Source: Scedosporium boydii (lineage: Eukaryota > Ascomycota > Sordariomycetes > Microascales > Microascaceae). Taken from it: a stretch of 64,000 nucleotides of DNA. The DNA is taken from contig NJFT01000029.1 in the NCBI GenBank assembly GCA_002221725.1, forward strand, positions 62,001 through 126,000, read 5' to 3'. The number at the start of each line of letters is the position of its first letter. The first letter of the stretch is position 1. Made by a program: the position numbers and the translations under genes. Positions 1-12,294 of this stretch are shown here, in pieces. The notes beneath the pieces are model-generated. The model was not told the DNA's origin and made no database searches. It saw nothing but the letters and a program-made list of their open reading frames with translations.

Positions 1-836
1 CATTATGTATGGCGGGACCTGTCCCCAATCCGAACAGGCTTCAACTTGGACGCAGAACATACTAAGGGTATGATTCAATGAGATCCACGATACTTTGCAG
101 CTCTAGGACCCGGGCTGGGCGGAAAGCTTCGCCCTAACTCTGGCATAAGCCGCATGCGTTTTTGTAAGTAGTTTACCCTGGAACGCGTTCTATTTACCAC
201 GGTTTGGTGCTCAGACTGTTAACTGGTTTGCAGAAGTCATTGCAGCAGTCATATTACGTAGAAGAAAGAAGAGGTATACTACGAGCCGGTATACAAGAAC
301 GGGGCTTGTAGATCCATTGCTCTGTCCAGGAGCGGCGACAACGGTTCCGCTCTCCCAGGCCTGGGACAAGGCGCTTTTTAAATTTTATTTTACTTGTAGT
401 GGTAGCTTAGTTTAAACATGCAGATCACCTGGTCATGGAACGACAGTTACTGTAGAACAGATTACTCTAGGCTCTTAAGGTGTCTTATGGAGTAACCTCA
501 AGGATCAATAGCTTGCCGTGTACCTCTGGCTCCTATATGCGGGGCGTATGTAGATAATGCTACGTTCTACAAACATGAACGCTCCACAATAGTGAACTGG
601 GGGTTTGGTAGTGTTAGCCAAATCTTGTGAGCATTCTTCGGGGATCGACGGCAAGACCTTGTCGTGGTGAACACAGGGAGACATACCGGCTGTCTAAAGA
701 TATCCCATCGTGAGTTCAAACTCATGCCGAACATACCCCTGCCAAAAGTAATCATTAGTTACTGTTTGCACGTTTCAACAGAACGCTCGGGATTGTCTCA
801 AGAGCTGTAAAGGGCGATGTGATTAAGTCGAATCAC
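1..836. other. No gene recognised (window edge)
   Basis: I see no supportable coding sequence here. The decayed chitinase 3' region on the minus strand ends at about 837 in a GTGAGT sequence that could be an intron donor, so a further eroded exon could lie in 1-800. No family-like block was recognised in any frame. Confidence 0.4.
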
Positions 837-2100
837 TCACGGTGCGTTGACCTGTGCATAAAGGTTGGTAGAACCGTCAATGCCGTAGCAGACGTATCCC
901 TCTACGTCAGTACCAATTCCTGCATCACCACTAAACGTAACTCTGTTATCCAAAGCGAGGGCAATCTGGTTATCACATATCAGCGTAAGTGCCCGCTGAC
1001 TGCGGAAAGAACAAGGCCCAGGATAATGAATGGGTGGGACGTACCGCAACGTTAGGGACGTCGTCAAAGTCAAACACGATGCCGAATTCTACCCTCGGGA
1101 TACTACGCATCACCTCCGGTACGAGGTTCAGTTAGCCCACATTTCTCCCGGGTGTTTGCCACTCTCATGGAACGTTGAGGAAAGATTAGATTCGCCATAC
1201 ACATAGGCTGTGAGACTGCCCGAAGCAGCTACATCATAGTGAAAGATGGGCTTCATCGGTGAGTGATCGTCGCTAGTCGTCTCAGTGCGGTACTCGGGAA
1301 CATGAGCCATCTTTTTCGTTTCGATTCCGGCCTCAATACGGTTCTCCCCACCGTTGTTCGGGTACTGCTGGCTATAGTCCCAATCGACAACAGTGAATCG
1401 GACTGATGCATCACTGCAGCTTTTTGGTTAGCATAAGGACTCGGTCGCAACATCGCCCTCTCTTATCTCCCATCTCCCATAACTGATAAGACGCCGAGAT
1501 TTGAAGGAAGAAATGTGCAGAAGGAGAGCCAGGGCAAAATAACTCGCGGACAAAGATCTAAACTAAGCGTCACGCATGCTGAAACTCGGGACCTACGTGC
1601 GAAGAGTGGCACGTCCAGAGAGTTGCTGAACACCGAGATAAATTAGACGAATTAAAGTATGCGTTGGAGATAGAAAAGACGTACGCCAAGTATCCGAAAA
1701 TTCGGCCCAATCGTTACGAGACCGGGGATGCGAAATGTTACGCCGAAGTTCTGGGCGCCGAGCAGTTCTCGTTGTCCTAGGTTGAACCTGAGTTCGGCAT
1801 TAGCCTCGAAGTTTAGAGATGTTTCGATCCCTCCCTTGGTGCGGAATAAAACATGAGATTGATCCCAGCTGCTGAGGTCTTGTAGGTTTCCCTAAGAGGC
1901 AGATCAGTATTGGCATCGTATGACTAGGTCAGATTGGAAGGGGTGATGGTTCCTTTTTTCCAGGCAAAAGTCTTAAGCTCTGGAGGATCGCATTCCCCGA
2001 TGACACTTACAATCAAGCTAAGCAGCGCAGAGACTTCGACATTAACGTCGAGGTCAGCGTACGCTCTAAAAGAACCTTGCGGATAAGGAGGAGGGCAGGT
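837..2100 (-). pseudogene. Decayed C-terminal region of killer-toxin-like GH18 chitinase
   Basis: Read on the minus strand, this stretch holds blocks that resemble the beta-rich C-terminal part of fungal subgroup-C chitinases. One is at about 2100-1930 (begins TCPPPYPQGSFRAY), one at about 1840-1685 (contains FRIPGLVTIGPNFRILG), one at about 1410-1128 (VDWDYSQQYP, then AASGSLTAYV) and one at 1010-837 (YGIDGSTNLYAQ). The blocks lie in different reading frames. Some are ended by in-frame stops, for example TAG near 1926 and another TAG near 1590. A few breaks could be introns, but several have no usable splice sites. It continues directly from the upstream chitinase exons, so it was probably once part of that gene. 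Assignment to the family is from memory of its conserved phrases, not from an alignment. Confidence 0.6.
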
Positions 2101-5100
2101 AATCTTCTCGTCGAAAAATAGCCATCGAACATGTTGCTACTTTGAAGTCAGCAAATGGTTCTCGATTCATCAAATTTAATTCTGAGTTGTCGTTGCCATC
2201 CCGGTTGGAAAGAAAGGAGAGGGAAGGGGGGGGGGGGGGGGGTTGGGGACGTACACTGACACGATGGCGCAAAGCCTCATACTCGGTGTCCACGTGTGAG
2301 AACTCATCAATCCAGTCCTTCAACCTCGCTGAGAACCACCTCTTATGGAGTTCATCCCTCGCATGCAGTGGGGTCTCTCTAAGTTCCCTCCGCCACTGGT
2401 GGTGAAGATATTGAGGCCATGAGCCGCCATATTCGCCGTCAACCTCAGCTTGCATTTCCTCGCGCTTGTGCACACCCGGCCGATCCACAATCTGCGACCA
2501 GTAACCTGGATCATCGGAGTAATCAATTCTCATCAATACCGAGGAGGCATCTCGCTTGCGTACAGGTTGGAAATCATAATCGAAAGTTAAGTCGTATACA
2601 GTCGGGGGTTTCCTCTCTGCGGACCTCCTTTTGAAGTGCCATTTTAAGTCGTCTGGAAGGCTCTGGTCCTTAGATGGTTCCAGGCTGACGGCAACTGCGT
2701 AACGGCCGCCAATGGCACCGCAATGGGGAGGCAGGTCAATGACAGTGCCGTAAATACCGCCCAGGAATATCTTGCCGCAGTTGCTACCCGGACCGAAGGT
2801 TGTGCACACTGCGCGGGCCTTCTGTCGCCCCTCATGTCTTTCGGTGTCACAGTCAAAAAGCTCCCAGTGTGATCCGTCACGCTTGTCGAGGGGCACAAAA
2901 TCCTTCTCATTGCCTAATTAGTATTGGGCTAGTTAGCACATGTGCTAAGACGAAGTGTGGGTGTCAAGGAGAAGAGTGGTGCGGCGTACCAGACATGATG
3001 ACCCATGCAAACCCATTTTCGTCGACATCCTGGCTGTCATAGCGGCCAGATAGATCCGTATTTACGACGAGTCTAAATTCCTCTGTGTTGCTCTCTGGTC
3101 CAGGATTGGGGAAAATATATCTGTATTCCTTGTTAGTTTTCTCCACGTCCCCTTATAAACGCCGGGATGGTAGAATGAGGGAGTTATCGACTCACTCGAT
3201 GGGTACTGGCAGGTTTTGCGTGCGCTGCTCGGGAATTAGTGATTCCGTTGTTTCGGACAATATGGAGAGGCTAAGGGGGTGCGACAGTCACATACCACGC
3301 CTAGGGCACTCGCTTTGCAGCACAAGGCCCGCGGATTGGATTCGCTTTTGGGCATGTGTGGCGATTTTATCGAGTCTGGGCTTGCCTCGAACGTATCAGT
3401 GCAATCCGTACCGCTTCCTTTCCAGTGTGTCCCCAGTGACTTCTCCCCTTGGCCGCAGACATCGGCGTCGGCGCAGGAAATAATAGTCTTTCCTTTCGAG
3501 CCCACATTCTTTCCCTTTTGCCAGTAACACGCGTTATCATCAACGCCGTCCTTGCAACAAAACGGCATATATTCACCCTTGTTGCTGTTACACTTCCCTG
3601 AGCGCAAATAATGTGTGTTAGCTAGCGTGCCTTGATTATGGAGATATTACTGCGCGGCGGATCGGGGAAAGGCATGATAGACGCAGGAGTGAAAGGAGAG
3701 GCGGATTTGTAGCTTTATATTCGCGTCGAACAGTCCGTACCTTCGGCGTAAGTAATGAACTTGTGGCCTATAACCCTGTCAGCACAGTCAATCCACATAT
3801 ATTTCAGTACCGGAAAGCGGAGAGTGAGGAGATCCGCTGAGGCTTAACGTACCAGGTGGGCACGATTTCGACTCCTCAGCATCATTTTCTGGCCTGTCCG
3901 TCTCCGTATTGACTTTGATGCACACGTCGCCTCGAGGGAAGCATGCCTTTTCGTCAGGTGCCATCTAGTTTAAGCCAAGGAACAAAGTTAAAACTCAGGT
4001 CTCCATCCTTCCTCCGCGTCGGAAATGGCAACTGATAACCCTTACCTCTTTGCAGCAGTACTTGGCTTCTCCTCCGAACAGGCAATAAGCATGTCCGTCT
4101 CCACCTTTTTCTTCTTGGTAGTACCAATTGCTCTCGGCAATCAAGATCTCATCATCCCTACATTTGCCGACGCAGGATGCTCCGATGATGGCGCCCGCCC
4201 ACCGACAAGTCGCAGGATCTGGCGAGTTATCAATGTCGCAACAGATATGTCTCAAATCGCCATTGTCGCAGCGGATGCTTTGCTTCTGGCTAACGTAACC
4301 TGCCCGGCAGCTTGGATTCTTTGAGCATGCTCCAAGATGGCATTGGGAGCCTTGGGCATTCCAGTCACCGAATCCAACCATTCCGCGGACGCCGTTGACA
4401 CTGGAGAACTTCCCAAGTCCATCAGGTTGGAGGAGTGCATCTAGTGCCTCCCATGTAGCTGTATCGAGATCAACTGCCCAGATCATAAATCCACCAAGAC
4501 CCTTAGAGGACGCAAAGTCGATCTTCTGCTTCAATGTTTCTCGGTCGTCAAATGCGACCCACTGGTCCTGTCCCCACGCAATATATTTCACACCTGCAAC
4601 TTCGTCGTGGGCAGCGTTTAGTTTGTACTCGCGACGTATAGCATCGATTTCGGCATACGAGAGGTAGCCTTCGGTCCCAGTGCATAGCCCTTTAGTGCCT
4701 GGCCCCTTCTGCTTACACCCCGGTGTTACACATGAAGGATTCTCGAGCTGGAATGTGCGTCCGTAAAACCCGATGCCAAGGTTGACCTGGGTGCTGTCCA
4801 CGCCATTTCTCCAGAGCAGGTCTAACGCGGCTTGAATCTCGGTTAGGTTGGTGTGGGCATACGCGTATGGCCCTATATAACTCGTCTTGTTGTCCCAACT
4901 GCCGTGCAAGTCGTACGTCATAAGATTGACCCAATTAACATGCTGCATCATCCGGCCAACATCGAACCAGCGCAGATACCAATAAGAAGTAGGAGCTGCG
5001 AAAGAGATACCCCAATCCTCGGGTTGTGCCTGAAAGTATGACCTCATCTCGGCGAGCAAGAGAACATAGTTCTCAACGTCGGACTCGTTGCCGCCGCGGT

Positions 5101-6543
5101 CTGGAGCGCCAGGATATCTCCATAGAGGTTTTGCGTAAGTAAATTATTTACACTGTTCAAGGTGACCTCGACAGTAGAGACTTACTCCCAGTCAATGTCA
5201 ACACCGTCGAAACTCCAGTTACGCAAGAACTTGGCTAAGTTCCTGATGAAAGTATACCGGCTTTCGGAGGTACGAGCGATCCTGCTAAAAACATCTTGGT
5301 TCGGCCCGGGATCGTTGAAAGTCCACCCGCCCAGTGACAACCATACTTGGAGCCCGGGGGCACGCTGCTTAAGAGTAGTTAGCCTGCCATAAACACTTTC
5401 TTCGGTGTCCATGGGGTAGATTTCAAATGACTCTTCGTGGATGTAGCCGAATGCCACGTTGATATGAGTGAGTGAGTCAATCGGAAGGTCATCAATAGAC
5501 CTTGAGCGGCCTGTGATATTTGAAATTCACATTAGATCATCCCCCATCTGCCCACACGTTCATTACGAAGGTGTCATTCGAAAGGAGTAGGACAACTTAC
5601 AACCTTGCTGACCACTTGTCCACGATTCGAAATAGCTAGTCGAAAATGTAGCACGTTAGTTCCGACGGCATGGGGCAGCATCCGCTAATCTTCACCCCAA
5701 CCAATTAAGCGCATTCGCCGTACGGATTCATACCCAATAACCAAGGTCTGGGGATCTCCCCGGACCGTAGGCTGAGGAGGCTGGCCGCAATTGCTCTGGC
5801 AAGTATCACCGCAAAAGTCCTAAAGGAACTGTCAGACACGCAGTGCAGAACGAGAAAACGGTTCCAATCCCCAATCAGGAGTCTTAATTCACAGAATGGA
5901 TCCGATTTAAACTATACATGGAGCACGGGAGTAGAAACAAACCTCTGTAGAACCGCAAAATCCCCAGTACGAACAACACACGTTCAATGGGCATCCTTTA
6001 GAGGGGTCTTCCGACCAAACGCCGCATTCAGCCTTCGCGTCACAGTTTGATGTGCAAACATCAGGATTGCAAAACTCTTCGCGGCGGCCACACTATGCAG
6101 AAGTGAGAGGAGGTCAGTGATAAACGTGCCAGGTGGCAAGAACGACGATTGAGGGGCGAGGGTGTCTGACGACCACAATGAGAGCACAGGAACGAGACTT
6201 ACAGATCCACTGGCATGTTCAGAAGATGTGATCCCGGTTAGCTTCCCTACTTTCCTAGCCCAATTCCCCAAGCCCTAGTGTTCCTCTCTCAACGGTGCCA
6301 AATGCCAGAATGGGTATAAATGATAGGGAGATACGCTGTACAAAGATGAACTTACGTCTCACCGTTGCAGCAGTCGCCATTGGAGCAAGGTTTATCCTTC
6401 GAACAAGTAATGAGCTCATCCCTAGCTTGGAGAGTGTTCCAGATAGACCTCCTTGGTATCCACGTATTAGAGGCGGCAGTCATCACGGCGTGACTCGTAA
6501 CCAGAAGCAGTAGGGCGAGGATGCCCGGCTTAAATTTCAACAT
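2066..6543 (-). CDS. GH18 subgroup-C (killer-toxin-like) chitinase, multi-exon, 3' end disrupted
   Basis: Secreted chitin-hydrolysing enzyme by family. It starts at 6543 with a signal peptide (MLKFKPGILALLLLVTSHA). A Cys-rich CBM18-type chitin-binding region follows in small exons (about 6400-5940 and 5830-5740; CSKDKPCSNGDCC, then CPLNVCCSYWGFC). The GH18 domain begins at about 5457. The catalytic DxxDxDxE motif is present as DGVDIDWE at about 5205-5182, split by an intron just after it. The large exon at 5124-4046 carries MTYDLHGSW and the end of the barrel (MIWAVDLDT). Cys-rich exons at about 4045-3236 and further exons at 3146-2990 and 2896-2066 form the C-terminal extension. Splice sites are plausible throughout (for example CKE|GTAAGG near 4045). 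The last exon contains the poly-G tract and then runs to a stop at 2066, short of the usual C-terminus. Exon edges are hand-placed. It is divergent from a five-LysM gene, a known arrangement for this chitinase group in fungi. Confidence 0.75.
2226..2242. repeat. 17-base poly-G tract inside chitinase coding region
   Basis: A run of 17 G on the plus strand is read as a proline run in the minus-strand chitinase exon, just after residues RHRVSVRP. The first recognisable family block downstream (about 2100) lies in a different frame from the exon upstream. The tract could be a real hypermutable homopolymer, or an assembly or sequencing artefact such as a poly-G read end. Confidence 0.8.
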
Positions 6544-7503
6544 CTTGGCGATGGAACGGAAGAAATAAGAAAGTATTCAATGTGAAAAAATGAGGGATGG
6601 TTCACTCTTCAGTATAGGTTCAGTTGAAGTACTCATCCGTGACTGGTCTAGGCTGCGGCCCAGTGCGCGAGGCAGCAGGAGAGATCGACCGCGACACATG
6701 TAACCAGATGTTGGCGAGCTTGAGGTAAGGCCATACACAGATTTGTAATCTACGTAACCTTCACAAAGCCACGACACAGAGGCCGGAGCCTGGACGGTCC
6801 TCGCCGCCCTTCCTCCTTCTTCACCGAGTCGCGATGGTAAATTGGCCAACAGGCGGCAAACACCCCCACGCACCGGATATCCCGGAGTTATGGTTATGGT
6901 TAAATGAAGAAGTCCCTGGGCCCTTTAGAGCGTGAGAAGTATCGAGACTTACCAATATATTTCTGCGGGTGAGGTCCTGTGCAACCACACAGTCTGCAGG
7001 CATATCGGTCCTTTACTCTAAAGCCAATTCAGGCAAAACGCCCCGGACCGATGACCTCCGGTCTGCCTAATATCGCTTGTGTCACGTCGCCACGCTCCGG
7101 GGCTCCTACAGTCATGGACAGACAATATTATGGATGATGGTGCCTCCTGAGTTGCCGGCAATCACCTGATGATCTTAACTGAGGCCCTTGCGCATAAATC
7201 CGTTAATCCATTCAGCCCCAAGCGCCCGGGAAAACGACCGGAAGAATTCCGCACCCGTCTTTGAGAGTCGATGGCCCTACGGCAGCTGTTTGACGTGCTC
7301 GCCCTGCCACCCCAGCGGCTCCCCAGAGTCCTCCACCCTTCGAACAAGGACTGTATGGGCGGCGGTTTGAGCTTCTCGAGACCAGAAACCAAAACCATTC
7401 TTTGGACATCCTTCGACATCCGTCTTTCTTGTCGCTTTCCACCGTTCCACTTAGCTAGCAAAAACACGCAAACAAAAGATCGCATCCTTGAGTCAACAAT
7501 ACA
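6544..7503. promoter_or_regulatory. Shared intergenic region between divergent chitinase and LysM genes
   Basis: About 960 bp lie between two divergently transcribed secreted-protein genes and should hold both promoters. The last stretch before 7504 is pyrimidine-rich on the plus strand (about 7425-7460), as is common upstream of fungal genes. Small open frames in it look like chance. Confidence 0.4.
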
Positions 7504-10001
7504 ATGCGCCTGAAATCTCACACTTTTGTTCGCTATGTCCATGGAGCCATCCTGGCCTCTGGCATGGTACACGGCGCTGTCAAGCTTCTCAACATCCGAC
7601 AGTCTGCGTACCCCAGTCTTTCCAACACCTGTATCGCCGTTCTCAACCAGAACGTGGCCTGCGATTCATCACTCAAGCTTGCCGGCGCCGGCGACCGGGT
7701 GACCGGAGTCCATCGTTTTTTCGGCACCCGAGACCTCGAGACTCTGTGTAATGATGAGTGTGCTGCCGCGCTGAGGACATGGGCTAGGAGAGTGGCAGGC
7801 TCTTGCGAGGGCGCTCAAGTTCCCGTTGGCGGGATGTCCATGAAAGTGGATGGCTGGGTGGAAAGATATCTTGAAGTTTTCGACTCGGTGTGTCTCCGAG
7901 GCCAGTACGTTATCCGGGACCTAAAGGTCATAGTCTGCTCCTCGCCTCCCCTTGCTAAGCTTCTGTACAGGGACGGTAACTTTTGTAATCCGATAATTGG
8001 CAGTCTTTTGGGCATCGATCCGACTAATCAGCAGCCGACTACGGATCCGGGTAACACGCCTCTCACATCTTCACTCGCCTGGCTGTGGACTAGCTAACTA
8101 TTGTGAACCATAGATCCATCGGCGCCATGCCACACATGCTTTGTATCCTTGATTCAGACTCAGCTGTCGATGCCACTTGTATACGAACACGCAGACGAAC
8201 TCGAGCAACTGTTTACGAGCGTCACATCGTCGTGCTCGCACACGGGGTTTACGTTGCCGACACGAGTGCCTAACGATTTTATGCAGTCGTGAGTGGTGTT
8301 TATTGCGCAAGGTCCGCTTCTAGATATCGGCTAGCTTAATTCTAACGGGTGTCTATATGATCAGATCTACCCCCACCACAGGCGGCGAACCTGAACCAAC
8401 TCCCACATGCGATGGCACGACGTATGACATCCCGGCCGGCGAGACATGCGGGAGCATCTCGATGTCTACGGGGATAAGCACACTACGACTCCTCCTCGCT
8501 AATAACCTCGGTGCATTTTGTTCCAACTTCCCCAGCTCGGGTACTCTATGCATCCCGCGTGATGCCACCTGCACACCATACACCATCCAACAGGGCGATA
8601 CTTGCTCTTCGATCGCGAAGTATCACGAAAAGTCATGGATTCAAATCGTCTCTTGGAATCCGGAGCTCGGCAAGAATTGCCAGAGGATCAAGCGACACGT
8701 CGGTTTTGCCATCTGTGTCTCGTCCCCGGGTGGCGAATGGGTTAATCCCCGTCCTGTCGTTCGGCCGACGCCGACTTCAACAACGAAGACGTGAGTACAT
8801 AGTGACTACATACGAACAGCCAGAGCCACTTCCATAGGCTCCAACTCCCATTTATTAGAGACTGGTCTCCTAACTTAGTATGGAAAAAGCTATAACCGTG
8901 AGGGCATGACTCCCATAAACCAAAGACCTCTAGCAACTCGCGTCTTCGATAGCAACTTTACCGTGATCGACTGGGCCCCAGGCACCCGTGAAGATTGCCG
9001 TATCTACTACGTCGGCGGTGCGTCGCAAGATGATGGCTCGGCCCCAATATCAACAAGGTGCAGTGACGTGGCTGCGCGATACAAGGTCACTGTCAACGAA
9101 CTACTCTTCTGGAATCCTTCTCTCGTTGAGGGACCCGAATGTGCTCTCAGTGAATATGCGCAATACTGCGTCGGTATGGCCGACATCATCGATAACAATA
9201 TGACAAAAGCATGCGTCCGTACCGCCACGCCGAGAGCCGGGGATGACTGCAGGAACTTCCACCTCAGTTATCGCTTGTGGGCTAGCCAGTTCACTGCTTG
9301 GAATCCAGTCGTGGGCGAAGATTGTGACAACTTCATGCCTGGTAGAGTTCCCGATCCCCGTTTGCCCTCCGAAAGATATTGAATTTGATGCTGACTTAGT
9401 GTTTTCCACCTAGAAATGACCTATTGTGTCGCGGTTGACCACTTTCGAGCGCCCGGTACGTCTAACACATTTCGCCAAAAGACCCAATGTGGCATTTATT
9501 CTAACCGGTCTATCCCAGACATCGTTTCAAGTTGCAACAAATTCGTAACCCCTGAAGAGACGAATTGTATGTTACTCTACCCGGGCGGCGCGACTCCTCA
9601 ATGATAGTACACTGACAAGTTGCTCACAAGGGTCGAAAAAACCATGCGAGATCCTTGAAACCCAGTACGGTCTATCGCACGAGCGGTTTGTGGCTTGGAA
9701 CCCATCGGTGGGTGAGAATTGTAAGCGATTGACCCGCGCTTCCCGCATGCCCTGTTTCCCTTTCTCCCCACGGCTTCGTGCATAGTTCCCCAGGCCCATT
9801 CTCCATTGCTTTCGTGAATCCATCTCTCTTTCACAACTGGAGAAGTTGTGTCCAGGCCAACCCACTAACCGAATGTTCGCTTGCCAAGGCCGAGGTATCT
9901 ACCCGGGTTACGACTATTGCGTTTCAATCCCCAATTATAAACCAACATTTTCTACACCCATTCCAGACTCCGAAGTGCCCAAGGTAACATCTAGAAATTA
10001 A
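7504..10001 (+). CDS. Secreted protein with about five LysM modules (TAL6/LysM-effector-like), multi-exon
   Basis: LysM modules bind chitin or N-acetylglucosamine oligomers outside the cell. Exon 1 (from 7504, to about 8050) encodes a weak signal peptide and a Cys-containing N-terminal domain (KLLNIRQSAYPSLSNTC). Exon 2 is 8158-8288 (contains TSSCSHTGF). Exon 3 is 8365-8790 and carries LysM 1 (YDIPAGETCGSISMSTGIS) and LysM 2 (YTIQQGDTCSSIAKYH). Exon 4 begins at 8926 and carries LysM 3 (CSDVAARYKVTVNELLFWNP) and LysM 4 (FTAWNPVVGEDC), completed by a short exon near 9415 (TYCVAV). LysM 5 lies at about 9630-9720 (RFVAWNPSVGEN) and ends in a last exon at about 9890-10001 (PGYDYCVSIP; stop TAA 9999-10001). 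Each module shows the WNP motif or an equivalent and flanking Cys. The start exon and its donor are uncertain. It is divergent from the chitinase and convergent with the next LysM gene. Confidence 0.75.
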
Positions 10002-10269
10002 CTGGACCTCCGGAGTGTCTGTCAGTGCGTTATAAGGGGTGCGGATAGGACAGGAAGGGTTTGAGTCTTTGCGTGTTTTGTCGACGCAACGGAAGTGATC
10101 CAATAAGGAGACCGCTATTATCGTGAAGGGCAGAGCTGAACTTCTTCAGCGCATAGTTTTAAATTCTTGATGCCTCTGGAACATTTTCAGGTGCTAACTA
10201 AATTGCTATCGTTGAGAGGACTGGAAGCGGAAGCATTGAAAAAAAGAATGACTAGACGTCTATTACATC

Positions 10270-11188
10270 TCAATCATAAAGAATCCCTACACAGACATGG
10301 GCGTCTTTCCACAGCCCATCACACTTCTCGCCCACGACTGGGTTCCACTTGAGGAAGTCATCCAGTGTAATTCCGTAATCCTTTGCGATGGTTGCACATA
10401 TTTCGCCCTCCTCAACTAAATGGAAGTCGTCACAATTGGCAATAATTTTGGGCATGACTGGAGTGGGAGTCTGCACTCCATTGCCGCTGCCTGGAGATGT
10501 CGTTGTAGTTGGGGGAATCGGGCCGTCGCCCGCTTCGTCATTCGGCCTTTCCTTCCCGGATTTCTCGGAGCCAATAACGCCAACACAGACATAGGAATTG
10601 AGCCAGAGAGACTCCCACTCTTCGCCAACTTTGGTGTTCCACTCAAGGAAATCGTCGATGGAGATACCCGTATCCTTGGCGATGGTACTGCAGACTTCGC
10701 CATCGACAACAAGATGAAACTCATTACAGTCTTTGGATAGTCCAGGCATGGCCGATGTTGGGGTCTTTATACCATTGCCAATAGTAGGAGACGGATCACT
10801 TCCTGCTACAGGCTCCGCTGGCGTAGAGACCGATAGGGGAATGCCCCAGTTTTGCTCGACGCAGTACGACCACTCGGGATCCAAGTCACAACGACCAGGC
10901 TCCAGTGACGGGTTCTATCTTAGGTTAGACCAAAAGTAACCAGGTAAAACAGGAAAAACGGGTCGAACTCACAAGCCTGGTCAGTTCCTCTCCAGTGATA
11001 TCGCCGGCTTCGGCCAACGAGGCGCAGTTGGAAGTGGGGGATGCCACTACCCACAGCGTGCAATCTTCAACGGTATCGTTGGAGGCCGTAGTAGGAGGAT
11101 CAACGGTCCAGGCATGGACTGGAGAGGCTGCGTAGAGCAAGATAATGACGGAGGTGAACTGAAGAGTGTGGGAAGGTGTCATCTTCAC
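10270..11188 (-). CDS. Secreted three-LysM effector-like protein
   Basis: Two exons, 11188-10973 and 10914-10270, join in frame across a 58-bp intron (GTGAGT donor at 10972, TAG acceptor). The predicted product is 287 residues. A clear signal peptide covers about residues 1-26 (IILLYAASPVHA). LysM 1 spans the intron (DCTLWVVASPTSNC, then NPSLEPGRC). LysM 2 (about 10760-10590) and LysM 3 (about 10440-10275) are near-copies, with IAKDTGISIDDFLEWN and IAKDYGITLDDFLKWN. Their Pro/Thr linkers also match (GNGIKTPT and GNGVQTPT), which indicates a recent internal duplication of linker plus module. There is no catalytic domain. Fungal proteins of this type usually bind chitin, protecting walls or hiding chitin fragments from a host, or modulating self-chitinases. 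That role is inferred here. Its neighbour is a five-LysM gene. Confidence 0.85.
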
Positions 11189-12294
11189 GGCAGAAAGAAA
11201 GATGTCTCAAAAGTTGGCAAACACGCTAGGGAAATCTCGGCGATCCGGCTCAAGTCAATGGCCGCAATATATGCCGTAGTTGGTCTTGTAGCCCGCCATT
11301 TATGAGCACTTTGCGTTGGCCGGCGTTCTTCTTTACAAGTAGAGTCCGAATTCTGAAGTACTAGCCACCAGCCCTCCACCAAGTAGTCCGAATACCACAA
11401 GCCCTTTCAATCTTTCTCTAGTAGCCAATGAGATTTCCGCAGAATCTAGTAGATGAGGCAACAGTAGGCCGGGCTGTCGGAATATTAACGGGACCAGACT
11501 TAGGAGAATGCGCCGTGCTATTTGCCGTATCCGCATAAACGTGAAATCAATATCGACAGGTGGAAAGACTCTGATATGATGTTCTCTTGGCAGCGGAACC
11601 CGGATAAAACATCGTCGCCGGCGCAGAAGTTTTACCCGGCCTTGTCCCCTGTTTTGCGTTACACAGACGCTATAAATAGCGAGGGGGACTCTATATTAGC
11701 TTCCCATGTTCATGATTTTCGTCGGCTCGAGCACCACCTGTTAGTCGTGATAGAAGTATACAATGATGTCAATGGAAAGTAGTTATAATAACTTCGGGAT
11801 CAGGTGAGCCCCCCTTCGTAGGGGAGGTGAATGTACCAATACCTCTCCCCCGAAAGACCGGCTTGAGCTCAGCCATTACCACGATTGTGCTGTAATTAAA
11901 TATCAATATATTTTTAGCGAAGGTGGCTCAGGCGAGAGCGAAGTTTTCCCCTCTTTGTCCCCCAACATGACATGGAACGAGGAAGATGGATTGAGGCATG
12001 AAATTAGGCAGGACTTCATGAGATTGGACTAAAGTGGGAAGATGTTGCGTGGGCGGACGGGCGGAAGGAGCGTAGTTGTATAGTTCTAGTGTCTCGATTC
12101 CCACAGTTAGATCTCAGCCCAGGGATGGGCTCAGGAACCCCCTCATCACATTTCGGATCTTAGACTAGTCCCACTCTATTCTCCAGATCGTGGCCAGATA
12201 GTGACAACTATTTCTCCAAAGATCCTCTATGCGAAGAGCCAACCCGGTCTCCCTTGCGCAGTTAACGGTGATCATGTTCTGGAGTGTTACCGCC
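11189..12294. other. Intergenic, no gene recognised
   Basis: Upstream region of the LysM effector and of the following secreted gene. A TATATT on the minus strand near 11264-11270 could serve the LysM effector. Open frames here (for example 11522-11782) show no recognisable motif, and I do not support them as genes. Confidence 0.35.

Noticed and set aside
11522..11782. Open frame of 86 residues with a nearby TATAAAT
   Set aside because: No leader, motif or conserved-looking sequence; the TATA-like site lies inside the frame.
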